Below are positions 33,206 through 43,429 of a DNA stretch of 64,000 nt, piece by piece (position 1 is the first letter of the stretch; each line of letters starts with the position of its first letter). The DNA lies in assembly GCA_905116865.2 (NCBI GenBank), contig CAJHNH020007723.1, positions 114,501 to 178,500 on the forward strand, read 5' to 3'. The translations under genes were made by a program, and so were the position numbers. A model generated the notes under the pieces. It ran no database searches and was not told the DNA's origin. It saw only the letters and a program-made list of their open reading frames with translations. Source of the DNA: Candidula unifasciata. Its lineage: Eukaryota; Mollusca; Gastropoda; Stylommatophora; Geomitridae.

Positions 33206-33890
33206 TCTATACATTTCGGCCATATTCCCTCGAAACTCTCGCAGCCTCGTCTCCTCAGACCATGATGATACATCTGTGCTTCCGCACTGTTCACTCGCCC
33301 CAGAGAGCACTTAGAGCATGTTGCTTGTCATGCATCAGTTCACCGCCAGATGGTACAGAACCAGCTAATCTATCTGCATGTTTATTTCCTAATACAACGA
33401 CAGAACCTGGAGATAATATTAAAATCACGCCTACTACCCTTGACCTCTGCAGCTATGCTTGCCACTCTTCACGGAGCATATCGGTTCTCGCCTTTCCCAA
33501 CATGCTCTGTGAGTCGGTTACTAATACGAAATGTTTTTACAGACGATAGCCAAGCCAGCGAGAGGCTGCAATGCCTGCCTCCACCTCTATTCTCGAACTA
33601 TACGATGTTGGTATCATATACCAGGCTGTGTTGCACTAAGCATGGTCCATGCGCCTTCGCCAGGAACCACCATTTACATTGTCTGGTCCTCAACACGGAG
33701 CATTCTGTATGGATAATCACATCACCTGAGAAGAATTGTCATGAATCATTTGTTGAACTTCTGATTCTGCAAAGACCTGTTGGCCAGTTACTGTCCAATT
33801 CAACCTGTAAGTGTTCTATGCAGTTCATGTCTGATTATATGGCAGGCCAAGGAATAGTCTGCATGTTCTTGTCAACGAGGACTTGATTTT
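33205..33890 (-). pseudogene. I-like LINE fragment: RNase H and C-terminus
   Basis: Minus-strand pieces resemble 29268-30088: SSGGELMHDK-type and NSAEAQMYHHGLRRRG near 33355-33230, a VTDSQSMLG-like region near 33510 and DNPYRMLRVEDQ near 33700. The forward open frame across it (33350-33886) is an antisense shadow. The domain is degenerate. Confidence 0.65.
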
Positions 33891-34074
33891 GAGCTGTGCC
33901 GTAGGAGGTCTAGCGTTATTCTGCAAAAAAATAATAGCCTTCGTGCAGCCAGAAGTTTTTAGATGTGAGGACGAAGAATATGGGCGCGTCGTATCCTTGG
34001 ATATACAGGTGTCTTTCAGTTTGAACCAGGTTACTTATCCTCCAAGCCGGCAAATACTGACCAGAGCGAGTTGA
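33883..34074 (+). pseudogene. Possible LINE endonuclease (EEP) fragment
   Basis: A 63-codon frame reads GGLALFCKKIIAFVQPEVF then EYGRVVSLDIQVSFSLNQV and TYPPS. This resembles the central beta-strand region of LINE EEP endonucleases (GGVALF... VVVDI...NLVTYYRPP). No catalytic residues are included, so the call rests on pattern only. Confidence 0.4.
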
Positions 34075-34660
34075 CAGCACCCAGAGGTCCCGCCTCAATA
34101 AAGTATCTTGACTACACACATCATGACAAGCCAAAATCAATGGAAATGAGCGAGTCCACAGACTAGCAATGCATGCAATGGTGAGTGGAGGAAACTTTAG
34201 GAACAGGGTAGACATTATGAATGCCCTACGTTCCAGAACTATTGAGACAAAGGAGTCAGAGACGATGAACCAACTGTACGAAATCGGTATAAGACGTGGA
34301 CACACGGCAAGAAGTCGGATGTGGACAAAGAATGCCTATCAGCCCTAATGGCTACGGTGAGCTTGCAATACAGATATGGCTGCAGCATCGGAGTGGGCAA
34401 TACAAACTGACTGGGTCGATGTGCTAAGATGTTGAAATCAAAAGGTAGCAATGTTTGACACATAGCAACAGCTTCGAAGAAACGGCGTTTTGAACGGCAG
34501 CATACTGTCAATCTAACCTGCACAGTTTGTGGCGACTGCACCAACCATGCGGTTCTAACTTCAGAAATCCAAGAACCTTATTTTATACGCCTTTCTAAAA
34601 AGTGGAGACATTAATGACTGCACATAATCTTTCTAAACTGTTTGTTCATAATCATCACCA
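34075..34660. other. Intergenic stretch, no gene seen
   Basis: Minus-strand frames of about 100 codons occur, but neither composition nor motifs point to a family. It may be degenerate LINE sequence continuous with the flanking fragments. Confidence 0.4.
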
Positions 34661-34664
34661 ATCT

Positions 34665-34815
34665 GCAAGTCCTTTACGAAAAGGTCGCTCTTGTCACGTC
34701 CCGTCTGAAAGTCTCTCTTTCTCTAGCCAGTTCTCCAGACCTACCTGCTGTCATAGCTAAAGCATCTTCAAAGTTGCGTATACACATTCGAGGAGGTCCA
34801 CCTCTCGCTTGTTTT
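34665..34815 (-). pseudogene. LINE C-terminal fragment
   Basis: The minus strand reads RGGPPRMCIRNFEDALAMTA then GELARERETFRRDVTRATF, the conserved last ~45 residues of RTE-like LINE proteins (GRPP...W...ARDR..WRR.V..AT). Confidence 0.7.
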
Positions 34816-35097
34816 CCAGAAACTTAACCCTCCACCTCCGTTCTTTCTAGGTCACCTCGACACTCAACATGGTCAAAACAGCTCAACTTTCGGGACAGGA
34901 TGCTGTTTATGAGCTCATTCTCCTCTATATTAAGATCATTCAGAATGCCAAACAGATTTAGTTACATGCAGTATTTAAGCTATTTACAAAATATGCTTTG
35001 TTCTCTTCCCCCTCCCCCCCCCCCTTTTTTTTTTTAGTTGGCCAATAAAGAACGAAACTAGACACAAGGAAAACACATTTTAGTCCCTGGAGATAAA

Positions 35098-36183
35098 ATG
35101 GAGTATACTACATATTCTTATGTGAGAGGTTCAAGATTAGAGTCAACAGTGAAGATTATTCCAGATGGTGTTATGTTTTATTTGAGAACAGCTTTTTCCG
35201 TCGTACTGACTATTCTAGTTGCTACAGTTGGAATTATAGCAAATATTGTTAACATCATTGTGTACCACAAGCTAGGGTTCCGAGACAGTGTGAATATCAC
35301 TTTTATGGCCCTGTCTGTTTGGGATCTATCTTTATGTCTTTCATGTGAAATCATTGCTGTCTTTTATTTAGTCGATGCGTATTTTCCATTACCATATTTC
35401 AACACTCTCCCAATTAGATTTGTTTATATTGCACATATTACAGCATTGACGAACATTCTGTCAACAATTGTCACCGGGTTTCTCTCACTAGAGAGGTGTG
35501 TTTGTATTGTGTTTCCTTTGAAAGTCAAAGAAATTTTGACTACGCGTCGAGTTATCCTGGTAAACTTGACTATTGTTATGTTTGGAGTGGCTGCCATCTG
35601 CCCAGCCTGGGCAACACAAGCAACACAATGGGTTTTTAATCCAGCAGACAACAGAACTCGGCTAGTTCTATGGCTGTCTGCCAACAGACATGAAATTGAC
35701 GTATTTGTGGATACATTTAATGGTATGATGATTCCAATGGTAGCACAAGTGCTAATCACCATAAGCAGCGGGTTCATGATTCACGGCATCAACAAGTCAT
35801 CCCAGTTAAGAAAGAGATCTTCCAATTATGGGAGTTTAGGAGACACATACAATCCCCAGAGTAAATCATTGTCCAAAGTTGCAGGATCACACCGACTCAG
35901 TAAAAGAAAAACGATGACTAGTAAAGACGTCAAACTCACAAAGGTGGTAGTTTCACTGACAATACTATTTTTTACTTGCAATTTTCCGGCGATTGTGAAT
36001 ATTTTTGTTCGACTGTTGTTTCCAGAAGTTAATGTAGGAAAACAGCAGCACAATGTGTACGAATTTCTCTTTGTGCTGGTTTATCTGTGTAGTTTGGTCA
36101 AATCTACAGTCAATATTGTTGTGTATGTTTACGCCAGTAGTAGATATAGGCGTGAGCTTTTGATTTTATTTGGTCGAATGTGA
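35098..36183 (+). CDS. Rhodopsin-like GPCR, divergent candidate chemosensory receptor
   Basis: A 361-codon frame with seven hydrophobic segments. Family landmarks are IIANIVNIIVY in TM1, SVNITFMALSVWDL in TM2, SLERCVCIVFPLKVKEIL after TM3, CPAWATQATQWVF at the TM4 exit, NRTRL..W in loop 2, TSKDVKLTKVVV entering TM6 and KSTVNIVVYVYASSRYRREL in TM7/helix 8. It is clearly of the same family as the 2177/25844 genes but much more diverged, and it lacks their non-coding flanks. It ends at LILFGRM, about 15 residues earlier than its relatives, and RT-like LINE sequence starts a few bases after the stop, so an insertion may have set this C-terminus. The TM3/loop-2 cysteine pair is not seen here either. 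Role inferred. Confidence 0.9.
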   Translation: MEYTTYSYVRGSRLESTVKIIPDGVMFYLRTAFSVVLTILVATVGIIANIVNIIVYHKLGFRDSVNITFMALSVWDLSLCLSCEIIAVFYLVDAYFPLPYFNTLPIRFVYIAHITALTNILSTIVTGFLSLERCVCIVFPLKVKEILTTRRVILVNLTIVMFGVAAICPAWATQATQWVFNPADNRTRLVLWLSANRHEIDVFVDTFNGMMIPMVAQVLITISSGFMIHGINKSSQLRKRSSNYGSLGDTYNPQSKSLSKVAGSHRLSKRKTMTSKDVKLTKVVVSLTILFFTCNFPAIVNIFVRLLFPEVNVGKQQHNVYEFLFVLVYLCSLVKSTVNIVVYVYASSRYRRELLILFGRM

Positions 36184-36185
36184 CT

Positions 36186-36722
36186 AATCAAATTTGCCTA
36201 CTAGCTACTTTCTTCGACCTGACCAAAGCCTTTGATAAGGTCTGGAGGAAAGGACTTTTGCTAAAACATTACACACCGAGGGATAAAAGGGCATATTTTT
36301 GCCTGGATTAGAGACTTTCTTTACAGACGCTGTGCGAGAGTCGGACTGGAAGACCTCAAGAGCAAGCTGATCAAGTTGCAATAATGTATCCCCCAGGGAG
36401 GTGTTATAACTCCTACCCTGTTTATTCTCTTTATTATTAACCTCCAAAAACAGTTCACTGCTCACATTTACAGAGTCCTACATGCAGATGACCTGGCCAT
36501 ATGGACCCAAGCTAAACATATAGGAACAACTAAAACAAGAATGCAGGAAGCTGTAAATACAGTTAGGAAATAGACTGACTCTTGGGGAGTCACAATAAAC
36601 CAAATCAAACCCGTCTCAACTCTCTTCTCAAAGCCAGAACAAGTTTATCTGTACCTAGAAGGCAACATCCTTCCGAAAGAGGATAACCCCGCATATTTTG
36701 GAGTAAAACTCGGTCTGTCCTA
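36186..36722 (+). pseudogene. I-like LINE reverse transcriptase fragment
   Basis: Shifting forward frames read LLATFFDLTKAFDKVWRKGL (36197-36255; first catalytic Asp), a PQGGVITPTLFILFI-like region near 36390-36440, RVLHADDLAIWTQAK (36473-36517; catalytic ADD) and a WGVTIN block. It closes with EGNILPKEDNPAYFGVKLGL (36658-36718), typical of RNase-H-bearing I/Jockey-type LINEs. Several stops are present. It is 5' truncated and fused to the 3' end of the GPCR gene. Confidence 0.8.
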
Positions 36723-37070
36723 ACTTTTGTATGCTCTGCCTGTCGCACATAATTAACGAAAACTAATCTGTGCTCCCACTGTCTCCTGCTGATGAGAAAA
36801 TAGGTAGTTTTATTATTATTATTATTAAAATTTTTCATTACATTACTTTAATAGTATAGTTGTTCTTATCTCAAAGCAATTTTCTTTTATTACCTGAACT
36901 AGTGGAAATTAAACTATATTTATATGATAAACCGGCCTCATGCCCTCCAATTTTTTTTTTTTTTTTTTTTTATTCAGGCAGGAAGGAGTTTTCGTTTTGT
37001 TTAACAGTGTTATAAATTTAAAAAAAAAGCAATAAACTTTATTGTTACTGGTAGTATTTTTGAGTTGAGT
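36723..37070. other. Intergenic, A/T-rich with homopolymers
   Basis: Contains (TTA)n near 36810, a T22-type run near 36951-36972 and an A-run at 37021-37028. No gene seen. Confidence 0.5.
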
Positions 37071-37420
37071 TGAGTTAAGTCAAGAATTGACATCACAGAA
37101 CTCGCATTCCTGTGCGTGCTCCGTCCTCATTTTCGGCAGCCAGCGCAGAGTTCCAATACTGATGGTACTGGTCACAATCTGGTTGCCTTTCCTCTGAGTG
37201 TAGTAAGCAGGCCCGACCCTCTGGTTACACCCAGGTGCCTCATTCTCTTCACGTAATTATTTTATTGTTTCTTTACTAATTCCGTTGCTTTTTCCCAAAG
37301 GGATTTGGCCACATCTGCCAAGTCATAAATCAGTTCACCACCCAGTGGTGCAGATCCAGCCAATCTGTTTCCTGTTCATTACCCACCAAGCCGGCATAGC
37401 CTTAATAAAAGATCCAAAGT
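37071..37420 (-). mobile_element. I-like LINE 3' end with (CTCAA)n tail
   Basis: The minus strand matches the 3' end seen at 29268-29700 and 54465-54790. Blocks include catcagttcaccacccagtgg (sense: WxGGELMHD region), cagccagcgcagagttccaat and gacatcacagaac. The tail is a gagttgagttgagtt pentanucleotide run at 37073-37088, equal to CTCAA repeats in the sense orientation, as at 54770-54785. Confidence 0.7.
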
Positions 37421-37579
37421 ATGCTCACTACCGCAGACAGCCCAGTCGACGCTACCTCTCGTCTTCCGCTCGATCGCTAACTCCTCATTCGTGGCCCGAT
37501 TCTCGATAACTAGATACTTGACACCGATTCGCTTGATATTTGGCTGAGTCAGTCTTGACTAGTTATCGTACATTCGGCG

Positions 37580-38356
37580 TTGCGGGTGAGGTTTAGCAGT
37601 CCGTTTTACGCACTATTTGAAAAACGATTGTCTAGTGAACTGTTGGGAAGGCACACTTGGTGTCTTTTTCAGGATACTCAAAAAGTCTTGCTGACCCTTC
37701 AGGGATCTAGCTATCGGTATATATTGCCACTGACAGCATTTTTTTCCAGACGCAGAAAACTTACTAAAGACCAGAGAGCTACTCAGGCAGAAGAGGAACT
37801 ACGCCGCCAGTCAGAAAGAGAGGAGAGAAGGAAGGAGCTGGCAGAGCTAATAACTGCACGAGAAGCCACATGCCGCGAAGTGGCTCAGCTAGAGAAAGCC
37901 ACTGTAGAAGCCGTAACAGCAGCACAAGCAACCAAGACAGAACGAGCTCTACTGTAGAAAGAAAGGAATGCTACTAAGAAGCCAATTACCAACAGGGCTG
38001 CCAAAGGCGTCTCCACTGACAAAGCAACAATGAAGCATCAGGCACAAATGACTGAACCAGAAAATGATGAAACCAACCAAGAAGACTCAGAAGAGAACTC
38101 AGTCAACAGAGACACAGAACAGTCAAATGGAGAAATCATATCCGATGAAGAAGATACGCCAGGAGAGCAGGAGTATCCGACTGCTAGCAGTGACCCGCCA
38201 AATGAAACCGCTCCATTCTACTTCGATAAAGAACAATTCCTAGCCGACCAGAATGCCACCTGTGAACTAGAGGGGTACGTACCATGGAACACACCACAGA
38301 AACCCACTCCCGCCAGGAGAAACAACCGAGGAGGACGACGACAACGACGCTACTAA
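37580..38356 (+). pseudogene. Coiled-coil / basic-tail ORF with one in-frame TAG, unrecognised
   Basis: One frame runs from 37580 to 38356 with a single TAG at 37955-37957. An acceptor-like tttttttccag ends at 37749, so the coding part may start with an exon at 37750. From there the peptide is charged and helical (QAEEELRRQSEREERRKELA, predicted coiled coil), then Glu/Asp-rich (EENSVNRDTEQ; SDEEDTPGEQE), then YVPWNTPQ and an Arg/Gly-rich basic end (RRNNRGGRRQRRY). Composition resembles LINE ORF1 or other nucleic-acid-binding proteins, but no family was recognised. It could be a TE ORF1, a broken host exon or a stop-readthrough gene. Confidence 0.4.
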
Positions 38357-38759
38357 CGTAGCAAAAGCCCAAAACCCGAGCCGCCATCTTTCAGGAAAAG
38401 CCAGCCCGTTAAAATTGAGTACCCACGGACACCACCAGACCGGACAGCAGAAGCCAGACCCACAGAAAAACCCCACCCATCCCGTTCCATGCCGCCCCAG
38501 GCACACGTGGCTGTCCTTTTCAGGACTGCCATTTCCAATCCCAAAAGCTGGAAACCCCCTGCCAAGCCTATGCCGCTGACATGATAATGCGAATAAATCA
38601 AAACTCAGGTGAAAATCAACGCCACAAAGAAACGAACTAAAACTCAGACAGCAAAGAACCCGTCCTTGAAAAAGCAGGCCGTCAGGTGGCTAAAAAAGGA
38701 CTAAGCTTGTCATTTTTGTTTTCTTTACAACCAACCAACCAACCATCACTACCGGTGAT

Positions 38760-38950
38760 CTTCCTAGTGAAGCTTGCCACTCTGCTGGAAGCATTTCCGT
38801 CTTCATCTTTCTCAGCATGCTTTCAGTCAGTTACAATTACAACATGTGTATGCATCTTGTTCTCTAGCCACCGGAGAGCTGCAATTACCGCCTCCTTCTC
38901 CATTCTCATGCTAGATGTTGTAATATCGTATGCCAGGCTGTCTTGCATTC
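38760..38950 (-). pseudogene. I-like LINE RNase H fragment
   Basis: The minus strand carries the block around SMRMEKEAVIAALRWLENK (38925-38868) and a VIVTD-like piece near 38840, parallel to the RNase H regions at 13830-14085 and 29793-30077. Catalytic order is retained but the frame ends early. Confidence 0.65.
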
Positions 38951-38999
38951 TAACAATAATAATAGTTCTAAAATTTTTGAGAACTAAGAAAGGCGAACC

Positions 39000-39290
39000 T
39001 CCTTTAAGGACACCCCCGCCCCGCTATCTTTTCCCTTTCCCCAGAGGGGGGAAAAAAACACATATTTGAACTAGTATGAATTGAATACACAAATGATTAT
39101 AAAAAGAGAACGTCTATGTCTGTGGTGGGTAGCATTAGGAAGGACCGTTATTCACTGCTGTAAGTCTATTAACATTATGGCGGGTTCTAGTTTTGATTCC
39201 AGTGCTTCCTTTTCGATGGGGGGACGGTGAAAAGGGGGAGGGGTGATGACTTTCGCAAACATTTTTTTGGGTTTCAGCGCCTATCCCGGC
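39000..39290. other. Intergenic, no gene seen
   Basis: Contains C-, G- and A-rich short tracts only. Confidence 0.4.
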
Positions 39291-39299
39291 AGGCTTGTA

Positions 39300-39415
39300 G
39301 CACAGATGTGAGGGTTAACCTAAAACACATTTGAGAGCAGGACTAAAAAACAGATGTGAGGGCAAACCTAAAGCACAGATGTGAGGGCAGTTCTAAAGAA
39401 CAGATGTGAGGGCAG
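39300..39415. repeat. 24-25-bp minisatellite
   Basis: About five copies of the unit cagatgtgagggcaaacctaaag, with cagatgtgag at 39303, 39351, 39376 and 39401 and a degenerate unit between the first two. Confidence 0.85.
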
Positions 39416-39943
39416 GGAGCACGTGTAGGGACTCAAGATTATTTCTTTGACCAAGAATCAAATAATCACATTAAGTATCTGCGTTAACTACATTTTATTG
39501 AAAAGCGGGAAATGCCTGATAACCTTGGAATCCACTGAATGTTCAATCGTCATGCGTGACTTTTCCTTCAAGGGCAGTAAATGAACAGGATGCTGTCATA
39601 CGCAGACAATGTTGTGTGTTATAAAAATCCACAGTAGGTCACACTCGGATAGTAAATACCAAATGCGTATGTATGTGAAATTATGCAAGGCGTGTGAAGG
39701 TTAAGAAGCGCTGTACGTGGGTACTATTCCAGAGATTCTTATTACTAATGTGACTACGTCAGGAGTGACCACTGGGAACATTACAGAGCTTTGGTAAACT
39801 GGTCCTAATTTACCGCAAGCTCTCACCCGTAACTAGTCGTTGAAAAAAAAAGACACCACGCATCTACTTTCTACTAATAATCCCCAGAAAAATCCAAATA
39901 AAGGACCCATTTCACGTCTTCATGCGCATTGGGCATTTAAGCT

Positions 39944-40025
39944 AGACCCATATTTCATAGACCAATGGACACTCGCTGGGTGATGTGTTCGATATCACAC
40001 CGGCCGCCTTTACTTCTCAAGAATT
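39944..40025 (-). mobile_element. SINE1 3'-half fragment
   Basis: atagaccaatggacactcgctgggtgatgtg..cgatatcacaccggccgcctttacttctc parallels 6680-6740 of the intact SINE1. Only the non-tRNA half is present. It abuts a SINE2 in the opposite orientation. Confidence 0.65.
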
Positions 40026-40039
40026 CACCTATTACCCAT

Positions 40040-40212
40040 TCTATGTTTCGTAATGCCGGGATGCCGGGTTCGATCCCAGCTGCGGGCCATGAGCCTTCGT
40101 TGGTTTCGACATTGGTATCAAGAAAGCCGACCGTCCGGAGAGCAATGGCAAACTACTAGGCGTAAATTTGCCTAGAAAAACCACACAACAGCACAAGGGC
40201 TGTTGGGGTTGG
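40040..40212 (+). mobile_element. tRNA-derived SINE (SINE2)
   Basis: Has tttcgtaatgccgggatgcc, a clean box B GGGTTCGATCCCA (40067-40079), ggtttcgacattggtatcaag, ggcaaactactaggcgtaaa and a final accacacaacagcac. The box A part is truncated or replaced at the junction with SINE1. Confidence 0.75.
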
Positions 40213-40394
40213 TTCTGTAACGTCCTGTAAAGGATACTCAACTAACCTTATGCTTAGTGTACCTAGGAGGCTCTGTCATTCCTCATAGTCTTAAGTTTGA
40301 ATACATTTCGAATAATAACTTAGTTTGTTTCCGGTTGATTTGACCCGCTAAATTTGTTTGTTGTTTGTTTGTTTTAGTATCCAGAAGCCATGAC

Positions 40395-40540
40395 TTGTTA
40401 ACCCTTAGGCTCGGTATTATGGATATCGCAACCTTTCGGCCTTGATTCCATTGTAAATACCGTAAATCTGGGAGAAATGTGCTTTTCTGCCTACCCCCGG
40501 GAGTAAACCCGGACCACAAGGAGTTCGTCAAACCCGCTAG
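40395..40540 (-). repeat. Dispersed repeat R4, inverted copy
   Basis: Reverse complement of 13280-13425 (attatggatatcgcaacctttcggccttgattccat; acaaggagttcgtc). Confidence 0.7.
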
Positions 40541-40689
40541 ATCATTAAAACGAGTACTTGGATATTCTCCAGGAAATAGAGAAAACTGATGTGATAATTG
40601 TTAAATAAGTCGATAATAGAGCTAGCATCTAAATCACCTGCAGGGGTGATAAGCCAAATTATGTAACATACTAACTGTTGTAATTAAGT

Positions 40690-43208
40690 CTTCTTCTTTT
40701 GTCAAAATCTGCTTGTGCCGCTAGGCGTCGCAGTCTATCAGATGATCGGCAACCGAGCCAGGGCGCGCTCAGTCGCTTCATATGCCGTGATGTTATGAAG
40801 TCTCAAGTTGTCCGTGACTCCTTCAATCCATCTTCTTCTTGGTCTTCCCCTGCCTCTTGTTGTTTCGATTTTCATGTTGTATGCTCTTGATGCTGGCATC
40901 GTTGGTTCCATTCTCATTAGGTGACCAAACCATTTCATTCTTTGCTTCTCAAAAAATTTAACGATGGGTATGGTTCCAATAGTTCTTGTGATCACATCGT
41001 TTCTCACTCGATCTCTTCTGGTTTTATTCGCAGCCATTCTCAAACATCTCATTTCACAGGTGGTTAGTCTTCTCTCGTGTTCTTTTGTTAATGTCCAAGT
41101 CTGACATTGATAACCTAATGTCGGTATAAAGATTGTATTTATAATTTGTCTTTTTATCTCAGCTGGGACAGCAGGGTGTTTTAAAATTGGGGCAAGCTGG
41201 TATGCGACATTGTTGGCTTGTTGGATTCTTGCTTCAATCTCTCTGTCTATTTTACCATTGGATGTAAAGATACTTCCCAGGTATTTAAATTCTTGCACTT
41301 GTTTTAGGCTGTGATCTAGAATCTTTATGTCGATGGTCTGTTGCTCTCTACTTATGCTCATGACTTCTGTCTTTTCAGTATTGATCTTCATATGATGCTT
41401 GAGGCAACTGTCGTGTAGTAGGTTCATGTGGTCTTGCAGCTGTTTACTATCACTGTGAAATATGCATTGATCGTCGGCAAAGAGCAGCTCATTGAAGTCC
41501 TCCTGTTTATCGACATCTGTTGGTGTTATGTCTATTTTATTAATATTGTCCATAAATATTATGAAAAGTAAAGGTGATAATACACAACCTTGTCTTACTC
41601 CTGATGTTACTGGGAACCAGTCTGTGATGCCAGCTCTTGTTCTAATGGCGCTTTCACTTTGTCTATAAATAGCCCTAACACAATCTAAAATTGTTCCATT
41701 TATACCGTAGTTTTCAAGAACTTTCCATAATAAATTTCTGTTTACTCTATCGAAAGCTTTTTCTTGATCTATGAAAGCGATGTTCATTTGATGTCTGTGT
41801 TCTATTGTCTTTTCGCTAACTTGTCTTAAAGCAAAAATAGCGTCAGTACACCCTCTTCCTTTTCTAAATCCGACCTGTGATGGGCTCAGGATCGGTTCTA
41901 CAACGGATCTAATTCGTTGTTCCAGAATTTTGGCAAACATTTTTCCTACGTGGCTTAGAAGGGAGATGCCTCTGTAATTGTTACAATCTTGCTTATTGCC
42001 TTTTCTTTTCCAAATTGGGACTATAAGAGCTCTTTGCCAGTCTATTGGTACAGTTCTTTCATTCCAGGCTTTCCTAAATATGTGGAGTAGCCAGGTGACT
42101 CCAATTTCTCCACAAGCCTGTATTGCCTCGGCTGATATTCCATCAACACCTGATGCCTTATTTTTGGGACTGCATCTGATTGCTTCTCTGACTTCTTGTT
42201 CGATTATTGTAGGCTGTTCCTCGTTTGTACATCTGGGTGTGAATGGTACTGTTTCCTCATTTCCTGTTACATTCAGAAGAGTCTGAAAATATTCTTTCCA
42301 CCTTTCTCTGATCTTGCCCTCCTCATGTATGGGTTTGCCTTGACTATCATTGACATATTCAGATGGATGGAATGGTTCATCTCTAGTCCTCATTTTTGCA
42401 ATGGTTTTGTAAAACTGTCTACTAGATTTAGCACAGATTTTGGTAAGATTTTCCCCATACATGATCCAGGATGTTTCCTTGGATTGTTTAATTTCTCTTG
42501 CAGATTGTCGCCTGGCAATTCTGTACTTGATATAATCGTCATCTGAGCGGGATCTTAGCCATTTCTTGTATTGCTCCTTTTTACATTTCACTGCTTGTTT
42601 TACGTTATCATTCCACCATGCTGTTTTTTTCCTGAACGTTCCTCCTGTGTATCTAATACCACAGAGTGTTGTTAGGCAGTTCAGAAGAGTGTTCTTAAAT
42701 TTTTGCCACGCAGCTTCCACATTGTCACTTGATGTTATTAGCTCAGCCATCTTCGCCGTCATTTCTGCCTGTACTTTTGCTTGGTTGTCTAGATTGCTTA
42801 AGTGTCTTATGTCAATCATTGAGGTACGTACTGATGTTTTTGGTTTTTTGTTAATTGTTGCTTCGCTTAGATATACGATCAGCGGTCGATGGTCTGTATT
42901 TAAAGAGATGTTAGGAATTACTCTTGCGTCTTTTACTAAGCTTCTTCTCTTTTGTCGATTTAGTATGTAGTCCAACTGTGCGGCCTGGTCTGGGTTGCTC
43001 CATTTATACCAGGTATTTATTTGGCTTTGTCGATGCTGATAGAAACTATTGGTGACATAAAGGCCATACTCTGCACAAAGTTCTAAAATACGCTGCCCGT
43101 TGTAATTGCAGACTTTGCTGTTGTCTGAGTGTGGCCCGATATATTCCCCCCACGGTGTTCGCCTCTGCCCTATATGCCCATTTAGGTCACCTATTACCAT
43201 AAGATTAA
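40690..43208 (-). mobile_element. 5'-truncated LINE insertion with 10-bp TSD and GAA-type tail
   Basis: Exact direct repeats gtaattaagt at 40680-40689 and 43209-43218 flank the element. The sense strand is minus. Its 3' end carries a short aaaagaagaaga tail next to the left repeat, and its 5' end is cut within the endonuclease domain. The target duplication and uninterrupted frame indicate a young target-primed insertion. Confidence 0.88.
40738..43200 (-). CDS. LINE ORF2: endonuclease (partial) - reverse transcriptase, 820 codons
   Basis: One continuous frame. The N-terminus has the C-terminal half of an EEP endonuclease: VIGDLNGHIG (residues 2-11), QLDYILNRQ (74-82) and SLNTDHRPLIV (98-108), with the catalytic D and H. 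The RT follows with NKASGVDGISAEAI, NNYRGISLLSHVGK, VGFRKGRGCTDAIFALRQ, FIDQEKAFDRVNR (catalytic Asp), VTSGVRQGCVLSPLLF and the catalytic NELLFADDQCIFHSDS. The C-terminus has EFKYLGSIFTSNGKIDREIE, CQTWTLTKEHERRL and RGRGRPRRRWIEGV. RNase H is absent, so it looks RTE-like. The first ~150 endonuclease residues are lost, so it is probably immobile, but it has no internal stop. Fragments of the same family lie at 15430-16106 and 32690-33205. Confidence 0.9.
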   Translation of the reverse strand: MVIGDLNGHIGQRRTPWGEYIGPHSDNSKVCNYNGQRILELCAEYGLYVTNSFYQHRQSQINTWYKWSNPDQAAQLDYILNRQKRRSLVKDARVIPNISLNTDHRPLIVYLSEATINKKPKTSVRTSMIDIRHLSNLDNQAKVQAEMTAKMAELITSSDNVEAAWQKFKNTLLNCLTTLCGIRYTGGTFRKKTAWWNDNVKQAVKCKKEQYKKWLRSRSDDDYIKYRIARRQSAREIKQSKETSWIMYGENLTKICAKSSRQFYKTIAKMRTRDEPFHPSEYVNDSQGKPIHEEGKIRERWKEYFQTLLNVTGNEETVPFTPRCTNEEQPTIIEQEVREAIRCSPKNKASGVDGISAEAIQACGEIGVTWLLHIFRKAWNERTVPIDWQRALIVPIWKRKGNKQDCNNYRGISLLSHVGKMFAKILEQRIRSVVEPILSPSQVGFRKGRGCTDAIFALRQVSEKTIEHRHQMNIAFIDQEKAFDRVNRNLLWKVLENYGINGTILDCVRAIYRQSESAIRTRAGITDWFPVTSGVRQGCVLSPLLFIIFMDNINKIDITPTDVDKQEDFNELLFADDQCIFHSDSKQLQDHMNLLHDSCLKHHMKINTEKTEVMSISREQQTIDIKILDHSLKQVQEFKYLGSIFTSNGKIDREIEARIQQANNVAYQLAPILKHPAVPAEIKRQIINTIFIPTLGYQCQTWTLTKEHERRLTTCEMRCLRMAANKTRRDRVRNDVITRTIGTIPIVKFFEKQRMKWFGHLMRMEPTMPASRAYNMKIETTRGRGRPRRRWIEGVTDNLRLHNITAYEATERALARLPII

Positions 43209-43429
43209 GTAATTAAGTAAAGTCCGTAAATTTGACAGAACTTTGAATGACATAAAAACAGTAAATAAGCCAGTCACTTCAGTGTGTATCTTTATAAGAC
43301 TTGACATTCCATGAAACAAATAACATATAGTACATGCCACAATACTTGCGAAAATTGACAATATTTTCTTGAATCCCTAATATTTGAATAAGGCTGAGTT
43401 GAAATAGGATCCAAAATCACAGGATTTAA

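Noticed and set aside
33350..33886. 178-codon plus-strand frame
   Set aside because: Antisense of a degenerate LINE RNase H region.
41978..42970. Plus-strand frames across 41978-42970
   Set aside because: Antisense shadows of the 820-codon LINE ORF.
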